A DNA stretch of 64,000 nucleotides, from contig WRKJ01000109.1 of the NCBI GenBank assembly GCA_009778135.1, forward strand, positions 1 to 64,000, read 5' to 3'. The notes under the pieces were generated by a model. That model saw only the letters and a program-made list of their open reading frames with translations. It made no database searches and was not told where the DNA came from. The translations under genes were made by a program, and so were the position numbers. Every line of letters starts with the position of its first letter. Within the stretch, counting starts at the first letter, position 1. Source of the DNA: Defluviitaleaceae bacterium. Its GTDB lineage: Bacteria > Bacillota_I > Bacilli_A > MOL361 > Turicibacteraceae. Shown in pieces: positions 19,300 to 27,069 of this stretch.

Positions 19300-20130
19300 A
19301 TGGTCATCACTTATTTTAATGGAACATTTATTGACTTAGATGAGAAAGTGATTCCCATTGAAGAACGGGGACATAATTTTGGTGACGGCATTTACGATGT
19401 CATTCGGGTTTATAACGGCAAGTTTTTTATGTTAGACGCACATTTAGATCGCATTTTTATGAGCGCTGAAGCCATTCACCTCGACTTAAATCGAAGTCGT
19501 AAAGCGTTGACAAATGAATTTATCACGTGTTTTGAAAAGAGTGGTGAAACAAATGCTGACATTTATTTCCAAGTGACGCGAGGCATTGCGACCCGAAATC
19601 ACTTGTTTCCAGATTGTCCAGTTTCGTTAAGCATCATTGTCAGACCCGCTAAAAACTTTCCAACTCATGAAACAAATGCCATCATGTTTCATCCTGACGA
19701 GCGTTGGGCAAATTGTTATATTAAATCACTTAATTTGTTACCGAATTTGCTGGCCAGGCAAGCAGCGGTTTCTCAAGGCTATGTCGAAGCTGTTTTAGTC
19801 AAAGATGGTTATGTGACTGAAGGGTCGTGTACCAGTGTGTTCATCATTAAAGATGGCGTCATGATCGTCACGCCTTTGTCTAAACAAATTTTATCCAGCA
19901 TTACGCGAATGGCAGTGGAGAAAATCGCAAGCAAGTTTCAGATTCCCATTGACTATCGTCATTTTACACCCGATGAAATGAAAGCAGCAGATGAAGCGTT
20001 CATTGTCGGTACATTAATCGAAATCACGGCTGTGACACATGTTGAAGAAGTGGCACTTGGTCGAGGTAAGGTCGGTGAAATCACGAAAAAATTGCAACAA
20101 GGTTTCCATGAGTTGACGTTAGCAGGTTAA
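19300..20130 (+). CDS. dat: D-amino-acid aminotransferase (D-alanine aminotransferase)
   Basis: Class IV PLP transaminase exchanging D-alanine and 2-oxoglutarate for D-glutamate and pyruvate, supplying cell-wall precursors. The 276 residues contain the start YFNGTFIDLDEKVIPIEERG, the substrate-binding VTRGIATRNHLFP (the R-x-H pair of D-specific members), the PLP lysine at about K142 in CYIKSLNLLPN, and VTEGSCTSVFI. Length and motifs separate it from branched-chain and aminodeoxychorismate lyase relatives. AAGGAGGGG precedes the ATG. It follows metC by 75 bases and may be read through from the methionine operon. Confidence 0.92.
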   Translation: MVITYFNGTFIDLDEKVIPIEERGHNFGDGIYDVIRVYNGKFFMLDAHLDRIFMSAEAIHLDLNRSRKALTNEFITCFEKSGETNADIYFQVTRGIATRNHLFPDCPVSLSIIVRPAKNFPTHETNAIMFHPDERWANCYIKSLNLLPNLLARQAAVSQGYVEAVLVKDGYVTEGSCTSVFIIKDGVMIVTPLSKQILSSITRMAVEKIASKFQIPIDYRHFTPDEMKAADEAFIVGTLIEITAVTHVEEVALGRGKVGEITKKLQQGFHELTLAG

Positions 20131-20157
20131 AAGGGTTGGGTTTTAAGCACCTTTTTT
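20129..20157 (+). terminator. probable terminator after dat
   Basis: AAAAGG(G)T pairs with ACCTTTTTT across a 12-base loop, with one bulge. Confidence 0.5.
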
Positions 20158-20180
20158 GTGATCAATCAGGTTAAAAAGAC

Positions 20181-20209
20181 TGGAAAAATAAAGACAAACA
20201 TTGTATAAT
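20181..20209 (+). promoter_or_regulatory. promoter of the unknown 127-residue protein
   Basis: TGGAAA, 17 bases, TATAAT. Confidence 0.6.
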
Positions 20210-20292
20210 GGTTAGCAATTGAACTTAATTGTCAGATGAATGAAAGCTTGTTTAATGGAGAAATTGATCAAGTGGATTTGGAGGAGATGGAC

Positions 20293-20676
20293 ATGGATAT
20301 AAATTCAAATAAAACGATCACTTATGTAGATCCTGCAAGTGGGCGACCTATTTTAAGAGGGATTCATGATCAAGGTGCGAGAAGCTTTGCTGATGAAAAT
20401 ATTAATTTTGCAGAAGTTGTAGAAGCTTTGGATGACATTAGAAGCATTATGGAATCAGACATTTTTATTCGTGCTTTGGGAACACATTATGGGCAATTTA
20501 CCGCACTTTTTAAGCAAGCCAGCTACTTAGCTAACAGTACTGAGAATTTAGATCATATCCTGTCTATTCTCAGTCAAATGCGACGTATTGCGAGACTTGT
20601 TCCTGCAAGTGCGTGTGCTTCTTTTGTGGCGACGCAATTGAAGCCTTTCTTGAAAGAAGAAAGGCATCTTGAGTAA
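20293..20676 (+). CDS. unknown 127-residue acidic protein
   Basis: Not recognised. The product begins MDINSNKTITYVDPASGRPI and continues with a mostly helical-looking chain containing EVVEALDDIRSIMESD and LSQMRRIARLVPASA. There is no signal peptide or membrane segment. ATG 20293 is preferred because GGAGG ends eight bases before it. Upstream in-frame ATGs at 20236 and 20287 are less suitable: the first has no ribosome site, the second is almost on top of it. It has its own promoter and a strong terminator, so it looks like a real single-gene unit. Confidence 0.7.
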   Translation: MDINSNKTITYVDPASGRPILRGIHDQGARSFADENINFAEVVEALDDIRSIMESDIFIRALGTHYGQFTALFKQASYLANSTENLDHILSILSQMRRIARLVPASACASFVATQLKPFLKEERHLE

Positions 20677-20740
20677 CGTGTGTCGACTAAACAGTTAGTT
20701 GTCAACGACCTGGATCAAAGATGATGAACCGCGTATGAAG

Positions 20741-20764
20741 CTCAGCAGAACTGCTGAGTTTTTT
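20741..20764 (+). terminator. intrinsic terminator
   Basis: CTCAGCAGAACTGCTGAG followed by six T. Beyond it, up to the next promoter at 20934, no gene is visible. Confidence 0.88.
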
Positions 20765-20933
20765 ATGTTAATCACATCAAAAATATTAAATGGTAGGTCA
20801 TGAACTCATGTATTTTTATCCCGTATATTTTGGATGGATTCTAAGAAAAATGTCTCATCACGGAATAATTTGCCTTCTTGTGATTTTAAAAAAGAAAACT
20901 TGAAAAAGAAATCGTTTTTATTTAATTTTACTG

Positions 20934-20962
20934 TAGACTTATACGCCGATTGGGTGTATTAT
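20934..20962 (+). promoter_or_regulatory. promoter of the first subtilase
   Basis: TAGACT, 17 bases, TATTAT, about 50 bases before the start codon. Confidence 0.5.
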
Positions 20963-21014
20963 GTTTACATGAGGAGACTGATATCACAGTCAATAATAAG
21001 AAGGAGCGTTAAAG

Positions 21015-24000
21015 ATGATCAAAAAAATAGGGAAAATGGATGTAACAAAAAGTTCCAACAAAGGTTTATGCTTGAAGTCGATTTTTTTGTTGGGGCTCGC
21101 ATGTCTGCTGATCATAAGTCAACTGTCACTGCAAGACATTTTGGCTTATGAACGTGATGCTTTAGCAGAAGCAGTTGTGTTAGCAGATGAGGAGGGGGCA
21201 TTAACTGATGAACAGCACGTCGCTTTAAGTCAAATTATGTTTGAACGTTTGAACCGAGGCTTGGTTGGCTTCTACGGAGATGATGCCTTAAAAGATGACG
21301 ACAGTTTGGTGAGCGTCATTGCTTTATTTGAACATAGTCCTGCAGAAGTTCAAGTGTTAGAAGCACAAGTTGAAGGGATGCAGTGGTCGAAAGAAGAAGC
21401 TGAAGCTGTTGTAGAAGACGATCATACGTTGTTTAGAGCAGAACTAGCTGCTTTACTTGCGTCGACAGCTGAGCGAGGCGTGGTAGCTGATGCCATCGGT
21501 TGGGAATATCGGACTGCACTTAATGGGGTTAGTCTCACTTTACCTGCTCAATTAGTTGGTGCAGTGGCTCAATTTGAAAGTGTACGCGTGGTTTATCCCA
21601 ACGCCATCATTTCACGTGAGCCCGTGACAATTGATGACTTAGAACATGGATTTAGAAACCCTGAAGGGATGGCACCTGGTCGTCAAACGATGCGAGCAGA
21701 TGACATGCATGCGCTGGGATATCGAGGTGCAGGTGTGGTCGTCGCGGTGCTTGATTCAGGCATTGACTATCATCATCCAGCGTTTGAAGGTGCTTTTTTG
21801 ACCTTTGAAGAGATGCGGTTGCGCAACCCGTATTTAACAGAAGAAGAGACGTTAAATGGTTATTTCTTTGGACGTAACTTTGTTGATGATGTGGCCCTTT
21901 TCCCCATGATCGCTAATCCAGAAGCAGCACCTGCTCCCAATGATCCGATGGAAACCACTTATGACTTTTGGCGTGGCACGGGACTTTCAGAATTTGAACC
22001 GGACGCCTCAGGCTTCGGTCGTTTCTTCACTGCTCACGGCACGCATGTTGCAGGCACCATTGTCGGTCGTGACACAGGTGGAGAAGTCGCTATTTTAGGT
22101 GTGGCACCTGAGGCCTATGTCATTGCGTATCGGGTGTTAGGACCGAGAGATATTGGACTTGTTGATGGCGTCGTTGCAGCCATTGAACAAGTGGTATACG
22201 ATCGCCCAGATGTTGTCAACATGTCCATTGGGACACCTGATAATACACCTGCTGGTTTGCCGATTACAACTGCTGTTAACAATGTTCAGCTGACAAACCC
22301 AGACATTTCATTTGTGATTGCAGGCGGCAATGCTGGACCTGATTTTTATACCGTTGGTGCACCTGGAACAGCCAGTACGGCCATTGTCGTTTCCAATGTG
22401 ATTGAAGCCGGTTATGCTGGGATGACCATGGTTCATGAAGGGACTGAACACGAAGTGAGGTTTGATGCCATCTCTGGGCATTTATGGCAATATGATCCTG
22501 CATTGGGTCGTGTCGTTAGTACATGGGAAGGCTTCGTTCATGAAGCAGGTGTTTATCACATCTTTGCGATGCCAGCAATCGATGGCATCGCAGGACTGCC
22601 TGGGATGGGAACCGCTGCTGACTTTGAAGCATTGGTTGAGCGTTATGGCAAAGAAGCTTTGCAAGGTGCTTTTGTCTTCACATTGTTAGGTCCCAACTTC
22701 ATGTCTTCAGCCCAATACGCTTATGAGCTAGGGTTAGGTGGCGTGATCGTGATTAATATCGCCCCTGTTAATGATGCTTCAGCTGCGCCTCCTTTGCCAG
22801 TGCCCCATTTATTTATGGCGTTTGATGACGGACTGATGTTTTATGCACACATGCAAGGAGAGGACCGCTCGACGGTGACATTTTCAAGCTTGCTTTTTGA
22901 ATCCTTGCGATTAAGTGCTTCGTCATCAAGAGGCCCTGTGGCACAAAGCTTTGAAATTAAACCGGATATAGGTGCCAATGGCACGCAAGTTTTATCAGCT
23001 GTTCCCGCTTGGTGGGTTGGCGTAGGGGGAGGTACTGATTACCAATTGGCGTATGCAAGGGTGTCTGGTACATCCATGTCGAGTCCTCATGTGGCAGGTG
23101 CAGTGGCATTGATGATTGAATACAGTCGACAGCATTTCGATGTGGCATGGGAAGCTGAAGAAATTAAAACACGCTTAATGAATACAGCTGTTCCATTTGA
23201 GCAAGGTTTGTATAGTGTGTTTGAGACAGGAGCCGGTTATGTAGATGTTTTTGCAGCGACACATGCTGAAACAGTTGTTTTCGTTGCTTATGACCGGGTG
23301 GCAACCGTTCATGGGATTGCGTTTGAGCAGCAACCGTTTCAAACGACACGAACAGGTTCTTTTAGCTTCGGTGGTGTCAATACCTTTGACGAAGGGGCAC
23401 GTTTAGACCGCACGTTGACGGGAAGCATTGTCAATCAAAGTAACGACCATCAAACTTATGTGATCACGTCCGAATTTATTCAACAGGGGAGACTGGCACA
23501 AGATCCAACTGGCTATGCAACCCTCCACTTTAGTGAAACAACATTAAGTGTTCCATCTGGCGAGACGGCCTATTTTGACGCACATTTGCAGATTGCTTTA
23601 GAAGCACCTCCTGGCTTTTATGAAGGTGTTGTAACGGTGACGCAAGTTGACGGTGAAGTCGTAGCCAGATTACCTTTCGCAGGTGTCCTCATCTGGGATC
23701 CACCGGTTTTACAAGATGTTTACTTGTATCGTCCAGTGATTTCAACAGGCGAATTTGGGCAAAATCCGACAAGTCGCCAATTGGGCTTATTTTATACACC
23801 CAACCATGGTTTCGCTACACAGACTTCTATTGTAAGAGCTGTTGATGGGATCACCGCATATAACTGGTCAACACCTAATTTTGAAGATGCTTTTGTCGGC
23901 TTCGTCGATACAACACTTGTTCAAGAAGCAGGCTTAACATTGGGACAACCACACCGCGCTGTCGTTTTGGACGGCTTTGTCGATCAAGCTGCGCTTGAAG

Positions 24001-24794
24001 AAGACGATTATTTCTTAGTGTTAGAAATTTTCAGACAAGTAGGTGCAGGCTGGGCTTGGGAAAAAGATCTTTTACTCCCATTTTCAGTGGATAATACCCC
24101 ACCAACCCTCAGCGTTGATCCCCTTACAATTTCAGCAGGTGACGTTGTGATAACGGGTCGCGTACAAGATGACGGGTTAGAAAAAGCTGCGCAACAGGCG
24201 CTGACCGTTGATATTTGGTTAGATCAACCTGTGATGAACCAGCAGTTTAATGGCTTATGGCTACACATAGAAGATGAACGACCGATTCGTGTCGAAGTAG
24301 ATCCTGATGGTTATTTCGAGCTCGTATTGGATCAAAGGGTTCAAGACTTGCCTTTTGATGTAACCTTTGTCGCCATCGATCACTACTCAGTGATTCCAAG
24401 GGTTGATGCACGGCTTGGAACGGTTGATCCAACTGAGCTTTGGCAGTGGGAAGCAGCGGACTACTTCGCGTTACCAGGCGGTTTTGTCTATGCAGATGAG
24501 CACTTAAACGACCAGTTACGTTTAGGTGGCCTATTTGGTTTTAATTTACTGGATTTGTTTCATGAACATGTATGGTCAGGGCTTAATGTCACAGAGAAAA
24601 CGTTAACTTTATCTGTTGAGCGACCAACGATCCCAGCCATCCCGCCACTTCCAGAATTACCACAACTTCCGTCACTTCCCCCTTTACCGGGCATTCCATC
24701 TGTCCCAGGGATACCACCGCTACCTGAGCTCCCAAGTTTACCGGGTGTTCCGTCGATCCCAAGCATCCCAAGTTTGGGCTTACCAAGATGGTAA
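21015..24794 (+). CDS. large secreted subtilisin-like (S8) serine protease with proline-triplet tail
   Basis: A 1259-residue secreted protease. A long signal peptide (hydrophobic core SIFLLGLACLLIISQLSL) is followed by an I9-like propeptide and the split S8 domain: D247 in VAVLDSGIDY, H341 in AHGTHVAGT, oxyanion N439 in AGGNAG and nucleophile S687 in SGTSMSSPHVAG. A PA-like insert lies between N439 and S687, and Fn3-like modules follow, as in C5a-peptidase/lactocepin proteases. The C-terminus, from about residue 1204, is a run of P-x-[LIV] triplets ending GLPRW. There is no LPxTG sorting signal. AAGGAG precedes the start. A paralogue lies at 44.4 kb. The substrate is unknown. Confidence 0.92.
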   Translation: MIKKIGKMDVTKSSNKGLCLKSIFLLGLACLLIISQLSLQDILAYERDALAEAVVLADEEGALTDEQHVALSQIMFERLNRGLVGFYGDDALKDDDSLVSVIALFEHSPAEVQVLEAQVEGMQWSKEEAEAVVEDDHTLFRAELAALLASTAERGVVADAIGWEYRTALNGVSLTLPAQLVGAVAQFESVRVVYPNAIISREPVTIDDLEHGFRNPEGMAPGRQTMRADDMHALGYRGAGVVVAVLDSGIDYHHPAFEGAFLTFEEMRLRNPYLTEEETLNGYFFGRNFVDDVALFPMIANPEAAPAPNDPMETTYDFWRGTGLSEFEPDASGFGRFFTAHGTHVAGTIVGRDTGGEVAILGVAPEAYVIAYRVLGPRDIGLVDGVVAAIEQVVYDRPDVVNMSIGTPDNTPAGLPITTAVNNVQLTNPDISFVIAGGNAGPDFYTVGAPGTASTAIVVSNVIEAGYAGMTMVHEGTEHEVRFDAISGHLWQYDPALGRVVSTWEGFVHEAGVYHIFAMPAIDGIAGLPGMGTAADFEALVERYGKEALQGAFVFTLLGPNFMSSAQYAYELGLGGVIVINIAPVNDASAAPPLPVPHLFMAFDDGLMFYAHMQGEDRSTVTFSSLLFESLRLSASSSRGPVAQSFEIKPDIGANGTQVLSAVPAWWVGVGGGTDYQLAYARVSGTSMSSPHVAGAVALMIEYSRQHFDVAWEAEEIKTRLMNTAVPFEQGLYSVFETGAGYVDVFAATHAETVVFVAYDRVATVHGIAFEQQPFQTTRTGSFSFGGVNTFDEGARLDRTLTGSIVNQSNDHQTYVITSEFIQQGRLAQDPTGYATLHFSETTLSVPSGETAYFDAHLQIALEAPPGFYEGVVTVTQVDGEVVARLPFAGVLIWDPPVLQDVYLYRPVISTGEFGQNPTSRQLGLFYTPNHGFATQTSIVRAVDGITAYNWSTPNFEDAFVGFVDTTLVQEAGLTLGQPHRAVVLDGFVDQAALEEDDYFLVLEIFRQVGAGWAWEKDLLLPFSVDNTPPTLSVDPLTISAGDVVITGRVQDDGLEKAAQQALTVDIWLDQPVMNQQFNGLWLHIEDERPIRVEVDPDGYFELVLDQRVQDLPFDVTFVAIDHYSVIPRVDARLGTVDPTELWQWEAADYFALPGGFVYADEHLNDQLRLGGLFGFNLLDLFHEHVWSGLNVTEKTLTLSVERPTIPAIPPLPELPQLPSLPPLPGIPSVPGIPPLPELPSLPGVPSIPSIPSLGLPRW
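24625..24791 (+). repeat. P-x-[LIV] triplet repeat coding region
   Basis: About 16 nine-base units encode PEL, PQL, PSL, PPL, PGI and similar triplets at the end of the first subtilase. Other frames and the opposite strand give spurious repetitive ORFs here. Confidence 0.85.
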
Positions 24795-24830
24795 TGGCTC
24801 ATTTGAAGGTGTGAGTAAAGAAATCCATTA

Positions 24831-24867
24831 AAAATGCAGTGACTCTAAATGAAGTCACTGCATTTTT
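24831..24867. terminator. bidirectional terminator between subtilase and AraC gene
   Basis: A perfect 14-base stem AAAATGCAGTGACT / AGTCACTGCATTTT with A- and T-runs on both sides serves two convergent genes. Confidence 0.92.
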
Positions 24868-25556
24868 CACTTATTTTTCACTTGATTGCGATAAGCTGTT
24901 GGTGTCATCCCAACAAATTTTTTAAAAGTGGCACTGAAATGATTATGATTATTAAAACCGACAGATAATGAAATTTCGATAATGGAATCGTTGGTTTTCT
25001 CAAGTAATCGCTTGCTTTCGTTAATACGTAACCGATTTAAATATTGGCTAAATGTCATCGTGGTATGATTTTTAAAAAGGACGCAGAAATAACACATATT
25101 CAAATTTAAATAATCACACAGTTGTGGCAAATTAATCGCTTCATGGTAATGCGCCTGAATATAGCGGATTCCTTTTTCAATATGCGGATTACATGCCACG
25201 TCACTTGCAATATTTTTTTTAACAATTGAAATTAACAATTCTTCAAAATGCGGTGTCAAATGGCTAGGTTTATAAGGAAATTCACGACTTTCTTGATCAA
25301 AAGACTGATAAGCGCCGATCAAAAAGTAGCCTGTTTGATGAGAGGTTTCATTAAAAGGAAGGACAATATAATGATGCGCATCATCGGTTGTGAGCGTGGT
25401 GATGGCACTTAGATGCTGGCCTTTCATTTTAAAAGGTGGGCCCTTTCTAGCGGTTTTTCCCATCACATCAACTTGCTTTAAATGATCATCTAAAAATTGA
25501 ATGGGGATGTGTGTCGCGTAATAAAAATCAGTTAGAATTTGATTAATGATACTCAT
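24867..25556 (-). CDS. AraC-family transcriptional regulator
   Basis: The 229-residue protein has a C-terminal AraC DNA-binding domain with two helix-turn-helix motifs: INLPQLCDYLNLNMCYFCVLF and, nearer the end, IIEISLSVGFNNHNHFSATFKKFVGMTPTAYR, which matches the family signature. The N-terminal 120 residues look like a small sensory domain and were not assigned. AAAGGAG precedes the start, and a consensus promoter lies about 30 bases upstream. It is convergent with the subtilase gene and has no obvious target in the window; regulation of the adjacent subtilase is possible but unproven. Confidence 0.85.
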   Translation of the reverse strand: MSIINQILTDFYYATHIPIQFLDDHLKQVDVMGKTARKGPPFKMKGQHLSAITTLTTDDAHHYIVLPFNETSHQTGYFLIGAYQSFDQESREFPYKPSHLTPHFEELLISIVKKNIASDVACNPHIEKGIRYIQAHYHEAINLPQLCDYLNLNMCYFCVLFKNHTTMTFSQYLNRLRINESKRLLEKTNDSIIEISLSVGFNNHNHFSATFKKFVGMTPTAYRNQVKNK

Positions 25557-25587
25557 GAGGTGCTCCTTTGAAAAAGTGGTTAGTTAT

Positions 25588-25616
25588 AGTATAGACGCAT
25601 CTAGAAGATTTGTCAA
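25588..25616 (-). promoter_or_regulatory. SigA-type promoter of the AraC gene
   Basis: Reverse strand: TTGACA, 17 bases, TATACT. Confidence 0.85.
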
Positions 25617-25638
25617 ATTCTAACGATGTTTTGAAGCG

Positions 25639-26220
25639 TCATTGACAGGTAAAAATTCTTAAATGAGCAGTGGGATCGATGTTTGAAAGCCTCACTGCTG
25701 CACCTGTATCGTTGATGAGTTTAACAGTGGTTGGCACTTGATTGACTTGAATCAATGCGTGTCCAGTTAACTGACCGCTTGTTGTCGGCAATGTTGAGGA
25801 GGTATGGAATGTCTCATTTACCGTTAAGCCAAAACGAACAAAATCGCACGCCAATGCGTCTTCTACCGCAATCGTCCAGTCAATCACATACATGCCACGC
25901 TTACAAATTTCAATGATGCCTGTTTCAGGGTTATAGCCCATGTAACGACTGTTGTCGCTTAATGATTCATCAAAGATGACAGGATTTTTATCTGGCAGCG
26001 TTCGTTCATCAAGCGTTGTTAATTGAAGGCTGATTCCTTCAATTTGACAATGATGATGTTCGCTTCTTTCATCGCATTGACGAGGAGACGTCGTTCTTTT
26101 TACATGTGATGGATGTGTTGGCGTGGATGCATGCCAACATTTACAACGTTTTCTTACGACCCTACGCTGACAGGATCTACTTGCGATTTGTTTTGAACAG
26201 CCACACATCATTTTCATCAT
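25639..26220 (-). CDS. putative spore-surface protein: Cys/His-rich N-terminus with C1q/BclA-like C-terminal domain
   Basis: About 193 residues. The first 65 are rich in Cys, His and Arg (MMKMMCGCSKQ, KRCKCWHAS, SEHHHCQIEG), as in spore-coat proteins that cross-link or bind metal. The rest is a predicted all-beta domain (FDESLSDNSRYMGYNPETG, then RGMYVIDWTIAV and GHALIQVNQVPTTVKLIND) resembling the jelly-roll heads of BclA/C1q-like surface proteins. There is no signal peptide. A near-perfect sigma-K promoter precedes it, supporting mother-cell expression. ATG 26220 was chosen because GGAGG lies just before it; ATG 26238 lies upstream of that site. The family call is by eye. Confidence 0.65.
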   Translation of the reverse strand: MMKMMCGCSKQIASRSCQRRVVRKRCKCWHASTPTHPSHVKRTTSPRQCDERSEHHHCQIEGISLQLTTLDERTLPDKNPVIFDESLSDNSRYMGYNPETGIIEICKRGMYVIDWTIAVEDALACDFVRFGLTVNETFHTSSTLPTTSGQLTGHALIQVNQVPTTVKLINDTGAAVRLSNIDPTAHLRIFTCQ

Positions 26221-26250
26221 TGATTCCTCCGTTTTCATAACACTTAGTTT

Positions 26251-26277
26251 TATCTTATGCCTAAGCCTATTTTTCGT
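26251..26277 (-). promoter_or_regulatory. candidate sigma-K promoter
   Basis: Reverse strand: AC, 16 bases, GCATAAGATA's CATA-AGA-TA, matching AC-N16-CATANNNTA. It ends about 30 bases before the start of the spore-surface candidate. Confidence 0.65.
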
Positions 26278-26411
26278 GCGTTAAATTGGCATTTATTTCA
26301 TTATTTAATGGTGATACCCGTATTGGTCCGAATAAACGAAATAAATTTAGCGTTTTTAAACATAGAATATGACAGAAAAGGGGTTGAATCAATAAAAAAA
26401 TCAAAAAACAC

Positions 26412-26440
26412 TTTTCATATGGCGCTAATTATGTTATAAT
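26412..26440 (+). promoter_or_regulatory. extended -10 promoter of the small secreted protein
   Basis: TTTTCA, 17 bases, TATAAT with TGT before it (TG-n-TATAAT). Confidence 0.7.
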
Positions 26441-26473
26441 GATTCTTGAATTTGGGATTGAGAGGTGTAACAA

Positions 26474-26740
26474 ATGAAAAAAGTAAATAAATGGATGATT
26501 GCATTGGCTTTAAGTGTCGTTTTAATGACGGCGGGTGCGCCAAGTGTTTCGGCTGCGCCAAGTTTAAATCTGGTGATCGACATACCAACAGTCGTGATTG
26601 ACATACCAGACATTGTGGTTGAGATACCAGAGATCGTATGTGAAGAATATGAAGTGGTGAGAAGACGTTTTGGTCTTGGCATTCTTCAAAGGATTCTTTC
26701 GTTTCTCAACCTGTTAAACCAAGTTAGTATCGCATGCTAA
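26474..26740 (+). CDS. small secreted protein with V-x-IP repeats
   Basis: An 88-residue protein with a clear signal peptide (MKKVNKWMIALALSVVLMTA, likely cleaved after SVSA). The mature part has spaced repeats IDIPTVV, IDIPDIV and VEIPEIV, then a basic VVRRRFG stretch, a short hydrophobic helix and a final cysteine; a second cysteine lies at VCEEYE. GAGAGGTG precedes the ATG. It has its own promoter and two downstream terminators. No family was recognised. The regularly spaced proline motif recalls the tails of the two subtilases in this window, but real relatedness is not shown. Confidence 0.78.
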   Translation: MKKVNKWMIALALSVVLMTAGAPSVSAAPSLNLVIDIPTVVIDIPDIVVEIPEIVCEEYEVVRRRFGLGILQRILSFLNLLNQVSIAC

Positions 26741-26745
26741 AGAAA

Positions 26746-26768
26746 GAGACCTTTTCAGGTCTTTTTTC
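26746..26768 (+). terminator. terminator, first copy of a duplicated hairpin
   Basis: GAGACC-TTTTCA-GGTCTTTTTT. Confidence 0.85.
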
Positions 26769-26833
26769 GTTTATCTTGAGAGATGAGATAAAAATAGCTC
26801 GGCTCATGTTTTGAATGAGACATGACAACAAAT

Positions 26834-26857
26834 GAGACCTTTTCAGGTCTTTTTTTC
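26834..26857 (+). terminator. terminator, second copy of the same hairpin
   Basis: The same hairpin, GAGACC-TTTTCA-GGTCTTTTTTT, 88 bases after the first. No gene lies between the copies. Confidence 0.8.
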
Positions 26858-26911
26858 GTACATCAGTGGGGAAAAAAGTGTGTGTTTAAGCAGGTACTTC
26901 GATTGAAAGCA

Positions 26912-26940
26912 TTGCTATTTTCGCGATCTTCCTTTATAAT
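26912..26940 (+). promoter_or_regulatory. promoter of the MATE gene
   Basis: TTGCTA, 17 bases, TATAAT, about 130 bases before the start codon. Confidence 0.7.
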
Positions 26941-26952
26941 AAAACGAAGGAA

Positions 26953-26970
26953 TTGCATGCAACATGTTGC
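26953..26970 (+). promoter_or_regulatory. overlapping palindromes just after the MATE promoter
   Basis: TTGCATGCAA and GCAACATGTTGC, both perfect palindromes, overlap by four bases downstream of the predicted start site. Possible operator. Confidence 0.45.
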
Positions 26971-27069
26971 GAAACGAAGTCAGTCGTAGCGGTGTAAAAA
27001 TGTGAGCAGTTGAGGTTATCCTTTGTACGCGTTGTCGGCTGGGAGAGGTGATGCTGTTTTAAGGTAGGG

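Noticed and set aside
20834-21151. 105-residue forward ORF before the first subtilase
   Set aside because: It overlaps the promoter, ribosome site and signal peptide of the subtilase in another frame and has no ribosome site.
24560-24802. Reverse-strand ORF reading like collagen (GIPGTDGMPGKGG)
   Set aside because: It is the reverse frame of the P-x-[LIV] tail of the first subtilase; the periodicity comes from the coding strand and there is no ribosome site.
26257-26439. 60-residue forward ORF before the small secreted protein
   Set aside because: No ribosome site; it overlaps the sigma-K-like promoter of the opposite gene and the -10 box of the next gene.
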